Positions 1-8,463 of a stretch of DNA of 64,000 nt are shown piece by piece; position 1 is the stretch's first letter; every line of letters starts with the position of its first letter. A program made the translations under genes and the position numbers. The notes under the pieces were generated by a model that was given only the letters and a program-made list of their open reading frames with translations, was not told where the DNA came from and made no database searches. The stretch lies in NCBI RefSeq assembly GCF_001294455.1, contig NZ_LIKT01000018.1:1-64000 (forward strand), read 5' to 3'. The DNA comes from Phaeobacter sp. 11ANDIMAR09. GTDB taxonomy: Bacteria > Pseudomonadota > Alphaproteobacteria > Rhodobacterales > Rhodobacteraceae.

Positions 1-1
1 C

Positions 2-184
2 CGCGTTCACTGGGTCAACTGCGGGTATGTGGTGACGCGTGATGACCTCGGGCAGTACCTCATCACCTTCACGCTGAATGGGTCAGCTGTTGGATTGACC
101 AGTCGGGACGGCACCCGCTTGAATGGCAAGCCCGACGAATTTTTCATCGGGGAAAGTGCAGAGGTTCGCCATGAGGTATTCTAA
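2..184 (+). CDS. Hypothetical protein, 5'-truncated by window edge
   Basis: An open frame runs from the first bases of the window to a TAA at 182-184 and encodes at least 60 residues, ending in ...ESAEVRHEVF. It has no start codon inside the window, so its N-terminus lies to the left. I do not recognise the family. Its 3' end overlaps the next gene by 14 nt in another frame, which suggests translational coupling. The position just upstream of the mob genes makes a plasmid or conjugative-element backbone function plausible, but nothing in the visible part shows one. Confidence 0.5.
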   Translation, partial: RVHWVNCGYVVTRDDLGQYLITFTLNGSAVGLTSRDGTRLNGKPDEFFIGESAEVRHEVF

Positions 185-452
185 CATCAGGCAGGCGGCC
201 CGAGAGGGCCGCGCCAGCGTGCATCTGCATGGGTTCTATAATCTGCCCGATGGCGGGCAGGAGTATTGTGATGATCCAGAACTGATTGATGGCTGGGCAA
301 TCTATGTCCGAGTTGAGACCCCGGACGACCCGCAACAGCCCTTTGATCTGCACGAGCTGCCCGACCATCAAACCTATTCCAGCGCCGAAGGCGCAGCCTG
401 CGCAATAGCGCTGCAATTGCTTGGCGATGCTGAGGCGTGGAACCACGACTAG
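171..452 (+). CDS. Small hypothetical protein upstream of mob genes
   Basis: Encodes 93 residues, acidic (many D and E), with no signal peptide or membrane segment. The ATG at 171 is preferred because AGAGG lies 6 nt upstream; an in-frame ATG at 123 has no comparable ribosome-binding site. It overlaps the preceding partial gene by 14 nt, so the two are probably co-translated. The family is not recognised. Its place immediately before the stem-loop cluster and mobC suggests a gene of the conjugative-element backbone. Confidence 0.55.
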   Translation: MRYSNIRQAAREGRASVHLHGFYNLPDGGQEYCDDPELIDGWAIYVRVETPDDPQQPFDLHELPDHQTYSSAEGAACAIALQLLGDAEAWNHD

Positions 453-534
453 TGGTGCCAGGCCTTGCGCATGTGGCCGGGTTTTGCCCGGCTGTCGCAG
501 CCTAAGGCTGCTCCAAACGGAATACAGACAGTTG

Positions 535-567
535 ATGCAATATTATAATATTGAATCAATTATGGCG
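535..567 (+). promoter_or_regulatory. AT-rich palindromic motif, copy 1 (upstream of mobC)
   Basis: Contains ATGCAA followed by a perfect 16-bp palindrome (CAATATTATAATATTG, 538-553), then AATCAAT and TGGCG. A near copy, on the same strand, lies upstream of the virB operon at 18143-18173. Being palindromic and upstream of both transfer operons, it is a good candidate operator for a shared regulator. It could also be a recognition site of the DNA-processing complex. Confidence 0.5.
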
Positions 568-578
568 AAATGCCATAA

Positions 579-624
579 CAGGGCTACCTGTATGATGCTG
601 GCAGGGCTACCTGTATGATGCTGG
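579..624 (+). repeat. Two tandem 23-bp direct repeats
   Basis: Two perfect, directly adjacent copies of a 23-bp unit beginning CAGGGCTACCTGTATGATGC (579-601 and 602-624). They lie 25 bp before the mobC start codon. Such repeats are typical binding sites for a relaxosome accessory protein or an autoregulator; MobC, which has an N-terminal helix-turn-helix, is the obvious candidate ligand. Confidence 0.7.
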
Positions 625-649
625 CAAGAAATAGGGGTGATTACTTCAC

Positions 650-1240
650 ATGGGCCGACCGCGCGCACCAGGGCACAAGCGACTGACGCAAAACCAGCGA
701 TTTGCCATCGTGCGCAAGCGTGCCGAAGGGGTGCCGATCGAGGATCTGGCCCGTGAATTCGGCGTCACAACCCGCAGCATCTTCTACACGTTGAAGGCTG
801 ATCAAAGCCGAAAGCTCGACGCGCGCGTGCGCTCCGAACTGGTGAATGTCCGGCTCACACCGAAAGAGCTTGGGAGCTTTGATGCAGTGCTAACGCGGCA
901 TGATATCACCAGCCGTGCCGAGGGGTTGCGGCGGCTGATCCATGCATCGAACGATCTCTTCGTTCCCGACGATGAACTGGCCAACCAGATGCAGGGGCTC
1001 TCGGCCTCGCTCAATCGCACCGGCAACAACATCAACCAGATCGCACAGCGCCTGAACGAGGCAAAACGCCAGGGCAAGACGCCGCCCTATGGTGATTCTG
1101 CCCATAGCCAGGTCCGCGCCTTGGCCGGGCTGATCTTCGACATCGCTGACCAAGTCCAAGACATGGCGCAGCGCCGCCGCAGCGCGCTGTCCGGCGAGGT
1201 TGCCCGCGTTCTGGGGGGCTTTGCCGATGGCCCGGAATAG
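650..1240 (+). CDS. mobC: MobC-family relaxosome accessory protein
   Basis: A 196-residue protein. The first ~50 residues look like a helix-turn-helix (IEDLAREFGVTTRSIFYTLK). The centre resembles a ribbon-helix-helix region (residues 65-100), and the segment LNRTGNNINQIAQRLNEAK (about 121-139) matches the conserved MobC motif. MobC proteins bind oriT and help the relaxase open and nick DNA. The gene overlaps the relaxase by 14 nt, so both are translationally coupled. The repeats just upstream are probable binding sites. The family call is solid; the exact DNA target is inferred. Confidence 0.88.
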   Translation: MGRPRAPGHKRLTQNQRFAIVRKRAEGVPIEDLAREFGVTTRSIFYTLKADQSRKLDARVRSELVNVRLTPKELGSFDAVLTRHDITSRAEGLRRLIHASNDLFVPDDELANQMQGLSASLNRTGNNINQIAQRLNEAKRQGKTPPYGDSAHSQVRALAGLIFDIADQVQDMAQRRRSALSGEVARVLGGFADGPE

Positions 1241-3035
1241 CGCCGTTGCCGCCGCACAGGAGGCATTCTTCGATCGCGACTGGAGCCGCATTCGTGGAAG
1301 CGTCCCGCGCGCCCGTGCCAAGCAAATGGCGCGCGCCGCCATGGGGCATTCCCCCGCGATCTTCAAAGCCATTCGTGACGGCGGCACACACAACAAATCT
1401 CAGTTGCGCAATCAGCTGGAATACCTGACCACCAAGTCGAGCTTCATCATCGACAGCCGTGGCACCTACGACGGCCAAAGCGTTCTGTCAGGTAAAGAGA
1501 TCGAGCAGGTCATGCGCCGGTTCTCAGCGCAATGGAATGAGGGGTTTCATCCCAAACTGGGGCATACTTCACATCTGTTGATGGCGTTCCCGATTGGTAC
1601 ACGCGGAGAGGATGTCGCCGAGATCACGCGCGAGATCTGCGAGCGGTTCTTTCAGGGCGAGGGCAGCCATTTTGACTACATCGCCGCCGTGCATGAGGAC
1701 CGGGACCACCCGCATGCGCACATCGTTCTGAACCGGCGCAGCAAGGACGGCGAGTTCTTCTTCCTAAAGGAAGGGCACCACTTTAATTACGACAGTTTTC
1801 GCGAGGCGATGGTGGAGGTGTCCGACCGCTATGGGCTGCGCCTTGAGGCGACACGAAAACTCGAGCGTGGGGTCACGACGAAGAGGCCGAGCGATATAGA
1901 TCAGCGTCGCGCCGAAGCCACGGGTCAAAAGCTGTCCGGGCGTGAGCGTGTGGGGCCGGAGCTTGACCGTGCCTTGGCTGAGGTGGCGCAGAACGCGCGA
2001 CTCTATCGCGGCCTGGCGGCCGAGGCCTCGCGCGAGAACCAGCACGACATTGCAGCGGCCTTGGACAAAGCCGCGACACTTTTGGCGCAGGGCAAACCGA
2101 TTGAAGCAGATGGAAAGGTATATGGCATGGTCGAAGAACAGCATTCGTTTGATGAGGTTGTGGATGCCTTTCACGACAAGATCAACCAAGCCGAACGCAT
2201 TGTTGCGGCGGCCCCTGTGGAGCGGCGCGCGGCGCTCGAGCATGAGCTGAACGACATCTATCGTTCACTGTCACATCTGAGCCCCATGGGAACGCAGTCC
2301 CACATCTTGCTCGAAGACGCGTCCGATAGTGGGATCTATTCTGCCGCAAATATCAGGGCCGAGGCCCAAGGCGCTTTGCAGGATACAGCGCTCGCCGAAC
2401 GTCTAGAACAGGCTTTGAAACGCACCGGAATTGACGCGCAAGAGGTGACGCGTCGTGTCGAAATCGGCGCGGGCAATGCCGCGCTTGAGCGGCAATGGCT
2501 TGGACAGGATTTGAAGGCGATTGCCGAGAAGGACGGTTTTGACCTGTCACGCGCCGATGAGCTTGAGAAAGCGATCGACCGTCTTGACCAGGTGCACAGT
2601 GATCTGGGTCGTTTGTTGGCCGATGCTGAAGTTCTCAAGGACAGTGGGGCGGTGGAGGTCGACCGGCAGGAAGCCATAGTCGACGGGTTGCCGCCGACCA
2701 CCTCTGATATCCTGAACCGTATGAGGGACGACCCTACGGCGGATCCATTCCGAAACGATCTGGAACGCGAGACTTTGCGTGCTGAGATGGAGGAGCTGGT
2801 CAGAGAAGAGGATACCTCGGACTTGGCGATTGGCGATGAGACCACGCTGGAGGAACATATAGAAGACCGCCTGGACCGGCTCTATGCGGCCAAGGCATAT
2901 CTCCAGAGCGATGCCGCTTTGGCGAACAGCGTAGCGATGGAGCATGTCCTCGACGAGATCGCCAATGAAGAAATAGACGTCCGACGCGAGCGGCACGTCG
3001 ATGCCGACGGCGAAAAGGGCGTGACGCATGGGTAA
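1227..3035 (+). CDS. MOBP-type relaxase (VirD2-like)
   Basis: A 602-residue relaxase that should nick oriT and become covalently attached to the transferred strand. The N-terminal ~200 residues carry the three relaxase motifs: Tyr66 in NQLEYLTTK is the candidate catalytic tyrosine, His115 lies in motif II (TSHLLMAFPIGT), and motif III contains HPHAHIVLN (His161, 163, 165) for metal binding. The C-terminal two thirds are charged and helical, probably for docking to the coupling protein. Start ATG 1227 is preferred over upstream alternatives because a GGGGGG tract lies about 8 nt before it and it overlaps mobC in a coupled manner. The 3' end overlaps virD4 by 8 nt. Confidence 0.92.
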   Translation: MARNSAVAAAQEAFFDRDWSRIRGSVPRARAKQMARAAMGHSPAIFKAIRDGGTHNKSQLRNQLEYLTTKSSFIIDSRGTYDGQSVLSGKEIEQVMRRFSAQWNEGFHPKLGHTSHLLMAFPIGTRGEDVAEITREICERFFQGEGSHFDYIAAVHEDRDHPHAHIVLNRRSKDGEFFFLKEGHHFNYDSFREAMVEVSDRYGLRLEATRKLERGVTTKRPSDIDQRRAEATGQKLSGRERVGPELDRALAEVAQNARLYRGLAAEASRENQHDIAAALDKAATLLAQGKPIEADGKVYGMVEEQHSFDEVVDAFHDKINQAERIVAAAPVERRAALEHELNDIYRSLSHLSPMGTQSHILLEDASDSGIYSAANIRAEAQGALQDTALAERLEQALKRTGIDAQEVTRRVEIGAGNAALERQWLGQDLKAIAEKDGFDLSRADELEKAIDRLDQVHSDLGRLLADAEVLKDSGAVEVDRQEAIVDGLPPTTSDILNRMRDDPTADPFRNDLERETLRAEMEELVREEDTSDLAIGDETTLEEHIEDRLDRLYAAKAYLQSDAALANSVAMEHVLDEIANEEIDVRRERHVDADGEKGVTHG

Positions 3036-4920
3036 GGCGCGGATCGCACTCGGCGTCATAAGCTTTGCTCTTCTGGGAGCGGTGTTGGGCTATGTTCTGG
3101 CGTCGGCCTTTCTGACGTTCCGCTGGTTCGGGGTTGGGGCTGACATCGATTTCTTGATGCTTGCGCGCAGCTATGGGGTTCTTCGAACGACCCACGCGGG
3201 CGATATGCAGATTGTTCACTCGATCGTGGGGATCAGCACAGGTTTCGGTGTTTTGCTTAGTGCCGTCTTGATGAACGACGCGCTGACCAAGTTTGGGGAA
3301 ACCCACTGGCAGCACATGTACGAGATGAAGCGAAACGGTTTCTTCGGCAAGCCTGGCCACGGTTTTGTCCTCTGCAAAATGGGCAAGCCCAAGAGCCGCA
3401 AACCCTTTGTGATGTCCAAAGTATTCCCCCATGCCCTGATCGTGGCCCCAACCGGGCGCGGCAAGACCACGGGGTTCGTTATCCCAAACCTTCTGACCTA
3501 TCAGGGCAGTGCGGTGGTGCTGGACGTGAAAGGCGAAAACTTCGATGCGACGGCCCGCCACAGGGTCGCGCAGGGCGACAAGGTGTTCCGGTTCGCGCCG
3601 ACTGATTGGAAGGACGGCCGCTCGCACCGCTACAATCCCTTGCTGCGGATATCGGCGCTGGAAAACGTCGACCGCCAGCAGATGGAGCTGCAACTTCTGG
3701 CTTCGCTGTTCCTGCAAGCAGATAACGACCGGGTCCAAGGGCTCCTCGATGGCGGTATCGATCTATTCGTGGCGGCAGGGCTTTTGGCGTTCGAGCGAAA
3801 GCGGCCGACTCTGGGCGAGATCTACCGCATCACCGCATCTGGCGGGGACAAGCAGAAGGAATACCGCCGCCGCGCCGACGAAGTGGTCAATCCAGCTGCC
3901 AAGCTGATCTTCATGCGCATGGCCTCGACCAACAACGACACGCTGACCTCTTACCTTTCGCTCTTGATGACATCTGGCCTCAAACAATGGTCCAACCCCG
4001 CCATCGACCGTGCAACCGCAACCTCTGACTTCGACTTCTGCGACATCCGAAAGACGCCGTTTTCAGTCTACCTGGTGGTCGAACCGCTGATGGTGAAACC
4101 CCTCGCGCCACTGATCCGCTTGTTCTTCTCGGATTTGCTGGCATCGCTGCAAGATCATGAACCCGGCAAGGACGAGCCTTGGCCTGTGATGATCATGCTC
4201 GATGAGTTCAACCGCTTGGGCAAAATGCCCATCGTTCTGGACAGCATCGAAACCCTGCGATCTTACCGGGCGAACCTCGCGATCGTCACACAGACGATCC
4301 CGGCGCTGGACGAAATCTACGGTGAAAACGCCCGCCGCGCCTTGCAGGGCAACGCGGGTATCAAGCTCTATTTGACCCCCTCAGACGAAAAGACCATCGA
4401 AGAGCTCAGCAAGGCCGTTGGCAAAACAACCAAGCGCGTTGTGACCCGCTCGCGTTCTGTCGGCCGAAACCCTTTCGCTGGTCGCAGCATGTCTGAACGG
4501 ACTGAAGAAACCGCGCTCCTACCCGAGGATGAGGCACGGCGTATGGATCTTGATGACATTGTTCTGGTCGTCGACGCGCAAATGCCCGTCCGCGCCAAGC
4601 GGATCAAATACTATGACGACAGGTTCTTTAAGCAGATTTTCGACAAGCAGACCGGCGATCTACCTTATCCCTCGGCAGGAGACCAGATGCGCGGGCTGCA
4701 AGGGCAGATCAAGGCACTGGAGGCAAAGATCGGAGAGCTTGAGTTGCCGAAGGTGGTGCCAGTTGGTGGTTCCGCAGGCGGTGGGAAACTGCGAGAAGAG
4801 GTCGAAGACCTTGTCAGCGAACAGCGGAAAGTAACGTCGGACGACACGCCTAGCCGGGGCGAGTATCAGGCTGGGACAGATCGAGTGGAGAGATTTTTGG
4901 AGGAGGCAGCTCGGGGATAA
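3028..4920 (+). CDS. virD4: VirD4/TraG-family type IV coupling protein
   Basis: A 630-residue inner-membrane ATPase that delivers the relaxosome to the secretion channel. Two N-terminal membrane segments (about 5-30 and 60-83) precede the ATPase domain, which has Walker A APTGRGKT (140-147) and Walker B MIMLDEF. The motif VVLDVKGEN after Walker A is typical of VirD4. It is the last gene of the rightward mob operon and overlaps the relaxase gene by 8 nt. The downstream gene is on the opposite strand, 94 bp away, with no clear terminator between them. Confidence 0.95.
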   Translation: MGKARIALGVISFALLGAVLGYVLASAFLTFRWFGVGADIDFLMLARSYGVLRTTHAGDMQIVHSIVGISTGFGVLLSAVLMNDALTKFGETHWQHMYEMKRNGFFGKPGHGFVLCKMGKPKSRKPFVMSKVFPHALIVAPTGRGKTTGFVIPNLLTYQGSAVVLDVKGENFDATARHRVAQGDKVFRFAPTDWKDGRSHRYNPLLRISALENVDRQQMELQLLASLFLQADNDRVQGLLDGGIDLFVAAGLLAFERKRPTLGEIYRITASGGDKQKEYRRRADEVVNPAAKLIFMRMASTNNDTLTSYLSLLMTSGLKQWSNPAIDRATATSDFDFCDIRKTPFSVYLVVEPLMVKPLAPLIRLFFSDLLASLQDHEPGKDEPWPVMIMLDEFNRLGKMPIVLDSIETLRSYRANLAIVTQTIPALDEIYGENARRALQGNAGIKLYLTPSDEKTIEELSKAVGKTTKRVVTRSRSVGRNPFAGRSMSERTEETALLPEDEARRMDLDDIVLVVDAQMPVRAKRIKYYDDRFFKQIFDKQTGDLPYPSAGDQMRGLQGQIKALEAKIGELELPKVVPVGGSAGGGKLREEVEDLVSEQRKVTSDDTPSRGEYQAGTDRVERFLEEAARG

Positions 4921-5014
4921 AATGGGAGAGCAGACACTCACCGCGGCCGCACGAAAAAAGAAGGGCATGAGAAAGGAAACCGGGAAAAACGGCTTCAATT
5001 CGATAGGCCGCCCT

Positions 5015-7060
5015 TCAATTTTCAGCCACTTCCGGCTCTAGCTCTTCAGCGTGCTCTTCTGCTACTCCAACAAGATGCTTCTCGTAAGTCTTCTTGAGGT
5101 ATTTTAAGGCACTGTCCATATCGACGTTGGCATTTAGTTTATCCTGCACAAACTTCATTCGCGACTTGCATGCATCCAGAACCTCCGCCCAGCTTTTCAC
5201 CCACACCTCCACCATGCCATCATCAGACGCATAGATACGACCAGGTGGACAGTTTAGCTGACGGGTCTTCCTCTTGGCGCTGGCGTCCAGTTCATTGGAA
5301 ACTACCCAGAAGCTCCATCGCGTATTCAAATGCCGAAAACGCTCATCCTCGATCACAGCGAATGCATAGTCTTCGATCTGATTGATCTCTGCTGAACCTA
5401 TTTTGCAACTAGGTCTTTTTAGTTCCACAATGAGATGCTCACATTCGCCTTCCCGACGCTGTGGAAGCGCCCTGGACAACATCAAGTCGACGATGCCCAC
5501 CTTTCCATCCACCCTAGTAACGGGGCGATCGATGACGGTATCCTTTCCGATTATCTTTTGGTGCTTCCGTAGCACCTCAGTCAGCGACTGGTCATCGACG
5601 GTCAGGTTGAACTCTTCTCCGAATATCCATGTGTTGTTTTCGGCGATTAAGCGGTGCAGTTGGCTGCGCTCTTTGAGGTGCTTTTTCGTATCAGGGTGAA
5701 ATATCAGCGCTTCTAACCCGGTAGCGAACCTGAGCCGATCAGATACCAACCTCGCGGCGCTGATAACGTTGGCTAGATCGGCTTCTTCAAGCAGCTTGGA
5801 CATTTCCTTCTGGGTTTTTGGCGGAAGCTCCAGAACTTCAGTTAAAATATGTTGTAGCTCGTCGGGGCCTTTCTCGATGGCCTGTCTGAGCATACGCATC
5901 TGGAACGCCCTACTCTTGGAACTTTGAATCTTGAAATCCGGAAGGTGCTTGTTGACGTTAAGCGCGACAATATCGAAGACCTTGCGTTCAGCCTCTTCGA
6001 CGGGGGATTGCGGCTCGATCCTATAGGGGTAGACCTCTTCTTCTTTCCACTGCTGAATCTCTGTTTGCGCCGCCTCCGCGTCCTTGTTTTCAAAGTGACG
6101 TTTAATGACTTCGGCGGCAGCATCCTGTGCTTCTGATAGTGCCGGTGCGATCATCTCGGCTAGTTCCAGTTCACCGCGTTCCTGAAGCTCATCGATGAAG
6201 CTGGATTTTAAGTAAGCTGAAAACTGGTGTCCGGGCGCGTGGAAACGTGGCTTGACACGTTGGAACGGAAAACCGTGCTGCCCACATAGGAAGAACCAGC
6301 GTTCGGTTGATGTCTTCCACTCAATAAGATCAAGGGAAACTGGGTAGGCCTTGGCGTTGTCGCCTTCACCTTCGATGATAGGGTCTAGGTCGATGCTGAC
6401 CTTCTCTTTGATGGCTTTGTTCGGGTCCAACTTGTCGGTCTCGACAAAAATCGACACCTCCTTATAGTCCGTCAAATAAAGCGCAAAGACCTCGGACAGC
6501 GACTGTACCGATCTTTCCGGTTCAAGGGACCGATAGTTCTTATCGAGCTCGGCCACTTTGACTTCCACGCCGGTGCCAAGAGCAGGATCGGCCTCTTCCG
6601 GTTCAGTCACACGAACATCGACAAGATCATCCCGTAGAAGGGAAACCTTGTATCCGAGCAGTTTGCCTTTGCCGTCTTCGTCCCTGTAGCGCACAATCCA
6701 CTCAGCCGATCGCCCGAGCGCCAAAGCCTTCAAGCGACCTTTACCTTCCTTGCCGTGCAGGATTCGCTTCTTGCCCCTAGAGCGGCTTCCGTGGCGCTTC
6801 CAAGACCCGCCGATGCTACCGAAGAGTTGCTTGATTTCCTCGTGTGGAATGCCGTGGCCGTTGTCCCGGACAGTGATTGAGCGCATGCTGATATCATCAT
6901 TCTCAATTTCGATGTCCACGCGAGTGGCGTCAGCATCGACTGAGTTCCATATCAATTCCGACAAAGCCTTGATGGCGTCTGCGCTTGCTAGCTTTTTAAG
7001 GTGGTCCTTTTCGACCTGCACTCTGAAATGGGCGTCCGCCATGAAATTATCTGGCCTCAT
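5015..7060 (-). CDS. GHKL ATPase fused to PD-(D/E)XK (Shedu/DUF4263-like) nuclease
   Basis: A 681-residue two-domain protein. The N-terminal part is a GHKL (Hsp90/MutL/MORC-type) ATPase: Asn39 in ELIWNSVDADA is the Mg-binding N-box, DNGHG (66-70) is the G1 box, and GKEGKG (103-108) is the lid glycine motif. A helical linker spans roughly 300-470. The C-terminal part has NNTWIFGEEF (475-484), Asp525 in GIVDLML, and Glu546-x-Lys548 in VELKRP, the core of a PD-(D/E)XK nuclease that resembles the DUF4263 domain of Shedu. It lies at the 3' end of the virB operon on the same strand, after a 206-bp gap. A role in defence or plasmid competition is inferred. Start ATG 7060 has AAGAAAG upstream; an in-frame ATG 18 nt later is possible. 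Confidence 0.8.
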   Translation of the reverse strand: MRPDNFMADAHFRVQVEKDHLKKLASADAIKALSELIWNSVDADATRVDIEIENDDISMRSITVRDNGHGIPHEEIKQLFGSIGGSWKRHGSRSRGKKRILHGKEGKGRLKALALGRSAEWIVRYRDEDGKGKLLGYKVSLLRDDLVDVRVTEPEEADPALGTGVEVKVAELDKNYRSLEPERSVQSLSEVFALYLTDYKEVSIFVETDKLDPNKAIKEKVSIDLDPIIEGEGDNAKAYPVSLDLIEWKTSTERWFFLCGQHGFPFQRVKPRFHAPGHQFSAYLKSSFIDELQERGELELAEMIAPALSEAQDAAAEVIKRHFENKDAEAAQTEIQQWKEEEVYPYRIEPQSPVEEAERKVFDIVALNVNKHLPDFKIQSSKSRAFQMRMLRQAIEKGPDELQHILTEVLELPPKTQKEMSKLLEEADLANVISAARLVSDRLRFATGLEALIFHPDTKKHLKERSQLHRLIAENNTWIFGEEFNLTVDDQSLTEVLRKHQKIIGKDTVIDRPVTRVDGKVGIVDLMLSRALPQRREGECEHLIVELKRPSCKIGSAEINQIEDYAFAVIEDERFRHLNTRWSFWVVSNELDASAKRKTRQLNCPPGRIYASDDGMVEVWVKSWAEVLDACKSRMKFVQDKLNANVDMDSALKYLKKTYEKHLVGVAEEHAEELEPEVAEN

Positions 7061-7266
7061 AGTTCTTTCTTAAATCTCGAATATCCTAACCTGTCTTTTG
7101 CGGATAGACCAACTTTTCAAGCAACCCCGAGTTGAAGCTAAGACCAGGTGCCACCTCCACGGATTTCGAGGCTGCTCTCATGGGCTGCAGTTGCAAAGAT
7201 TGTCTGCTTCGAAAGGCCGTGTTGAGGTCTCCGACTTTCTCGACGCAAAGTGGCTTTGGGCCAGTT

Positions 7267-8265
7267 TTACTCCAACCGCTTCGCCCGTTCAGCAACCTTC
7301 TGAACCATTGAAACAGTAGCTCCGCCCGCCTGCCGTATTCCGGCTCCCGCGATCTCGGCGTTTGATCTGGTCCCAAACCGAGCACGAGCCCGCGAGCCCT
7401 TGGTGCCGATCAAGCCCTTGGCGAACCCGCCAGGACCGGGAATGCTCGGCGGTCCGGCCATCATGAAGTTGCCTGAGATAGAGCGTACGATCAGCGGAGT
7501 GGCGATGATCATGCCGCCTGCGAGAAACATCATCATGAAGAAGGGCACCAGTGCGCCGATGTTGCTCGCGCCTGAGGGATCACCGAGTTCGGTCATCAGC
7601 GAGCGCGACATTCCGACGACGGTGGAAAACACGCCCGCGATCACGAGGGGGTAGAGCGCGTAGGACACCGTGCTGGACAGCCAGCGATGGAAATAGTCCT
7701 TGCTGACATCAAAAAGCGAAAGCGCGATCATGATGGGAGCGATGCCGATCATGAAGGCCAGCATGATTTTCGCGAAGATCAGGACAAGGCCGCAAAGCGC
7801 CCCGATGACGCCGAGGAGGAAAGCGCCGATCGCGCCGATCAGGGCTCCGGCCATCCAATGCATGTTGTCACCGGCCGCGTTCAGGTAGTCGCCGAACTCT
7901 TCGATGAGATCGTCGAAGGCCTCGGCAAAGTAGGACGCACCTGCTCCGCCGCCGCCAAGCCCTGCCACCATGCCGCCCGCGAGCTGGTCGAGCCCGTTGA
8001 TGAGGGCGCTGGCTACTGCGTTGAATTGGACCCAGTTCATTGCAAAGAGGGAGATCAGCATGAGCTTGAGGGCGAACCAGAAGGCGGTTCGCCCATCCAT
8101 GGATTTGTACTGAAACACCATGTTGAGAAAGACGCCGATCACAGCCAGCGTAGAGGCCACGGCAATCACGCCACCAAGCTGACCGGCGACGTTGCCAAAG
8201 GTGGTTTGGGCCGCGTCATCCAGAAAGTTGTCGGTGGTCTCTACCATCCAGGTCACGACGCCCAT
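7267..8265 (-). CDS. virB6: VirB6-family T4SS inner-membrane protein
   Basis: A 332-residue polytopic membrane protein with about six hydrophobic segments between residues 30 and 270 and a glycine- and proline-rich, basic C-terminus. The central segment IMLAFMIGIAPIMIALSLFD is typical of VirB6/TrbL proteins, which form part of the inner-membrane substrate path. It is the last virB gene of the operon, 21 bp after the DUF4177 gene, with a GGAGGATCC-type ribosome-binding site. The 206 bp downstream, before the GHKL gene, hold no gene I can support. Confidence 0.9.
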   Translation of the reverse strand: MGVVTWMVETTDNFLDDAAQTTFGNVAGQLGGVIAVASTLAVIGVFLNMVFQYKSMDGRTAFWFALKLMLISLFAMNWVQFNAVASALINGLDQLAGGMVAGLGGGGAGASYFAEAFDDLIEEFGDYLNAAGDNMHWMAGALIGAIGAFLLGVIGALCGLVLIFAKIMLAFMIGIAPIMIALSLFDVSKDYFHRWLSSTVSYALYPLVIAGVFSTVVGMSRSLMTELGDPSGASNIGALVPFFMMMFLAGGMIIATPLIVRSISGNFMMAGPPSIPGPGGFAKGLIGTKGSRARARFGTRSNAEIAGAGIRQAGGATVSMVQKVAERAKRLE

Positions 8266-8286
8266 CGGATCCTCCTCAAGTTGGCT

Positions 8287-8463
8287 TTAGGCGCTCGCGC
8301 CTGTGCGCCGCTTCAGGAAGGCCCTCAGTATGTGTTCGCCGTCAAAATCCGGCGCCACTGAGACCAGTTCCCAGCCTTCTTGGCCGAGTGCGGTCAGCTG
8401 CGCTTCGATCTTTGGCGGCTTAGTTTTGGCGGTGTTAATCTGTTCAATCTTGTATTCAAACAT
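8287..8463 (-). CDS. DUF4177-like small protein inside the virB operon
   Basis: A 58-residue protein starting MFEYKIEQI and containing LTALGQEGWELVSV and LRAFLKR, the pattern of DUF4177 proteins, whose role is not known. Start ATG 8463 overlaps the end of virB11 by 8 nt; longer in-frame extensions lie within virB11 and are unlikely. It sits between virB11 and virB6, which indicates co-expression with the secretion system, but no canonical VirB component has this form. Confidence 0.7.
   Translation of the reverse strand: MFEYKIEQINTAKTKPPKIEAQLTALGQEGWELVSVAPDFDGEHILRAFLKRRTGASA

Larger units (their letters stand above)
476..624. promoter_or_regulatory. Stem-loop, palindrome and repeat cluster (candidate oriT/mob promoter)
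   Basis: This non-coding stretch holds, in order: a hairpin (GCCGGG-ttttg-CCCGGC, 476-492), a second hairpin (GCAGCC-taa-GGCTGC, 497-511), a perfect 16-bp palindrome (538-553), an inverted repeat (TATGGC-gaaat-GCCATA, 561-577) and two 23-bp direct repeats (579-624). It lies directly upstream of mobC and the relaxase, where MOBP elements usually carry oriT. The first two hairpins could instead terminate the upstream small gene. A nick site was not identified. Confidence 0.5.

Noticed and set aside
421-618. A 65-codon ORF across the candidate oriT region
   Set aside because: It runs through hairpins and direct repeats, has no ribosome-binding site and a nonsensical composition.
579-624. The tandem 23-bp repeats as a possible CRISPR fragment
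   Set aside because: The copies are directly adjacent with no spacers, and no cas genes are present.
7086-7385. A leftward ORF overlapping the end of virB6
   Set aside because: It overlaps virB6 out of frame on the same strand, has no recognisable domain and no good ribosome-binding site.
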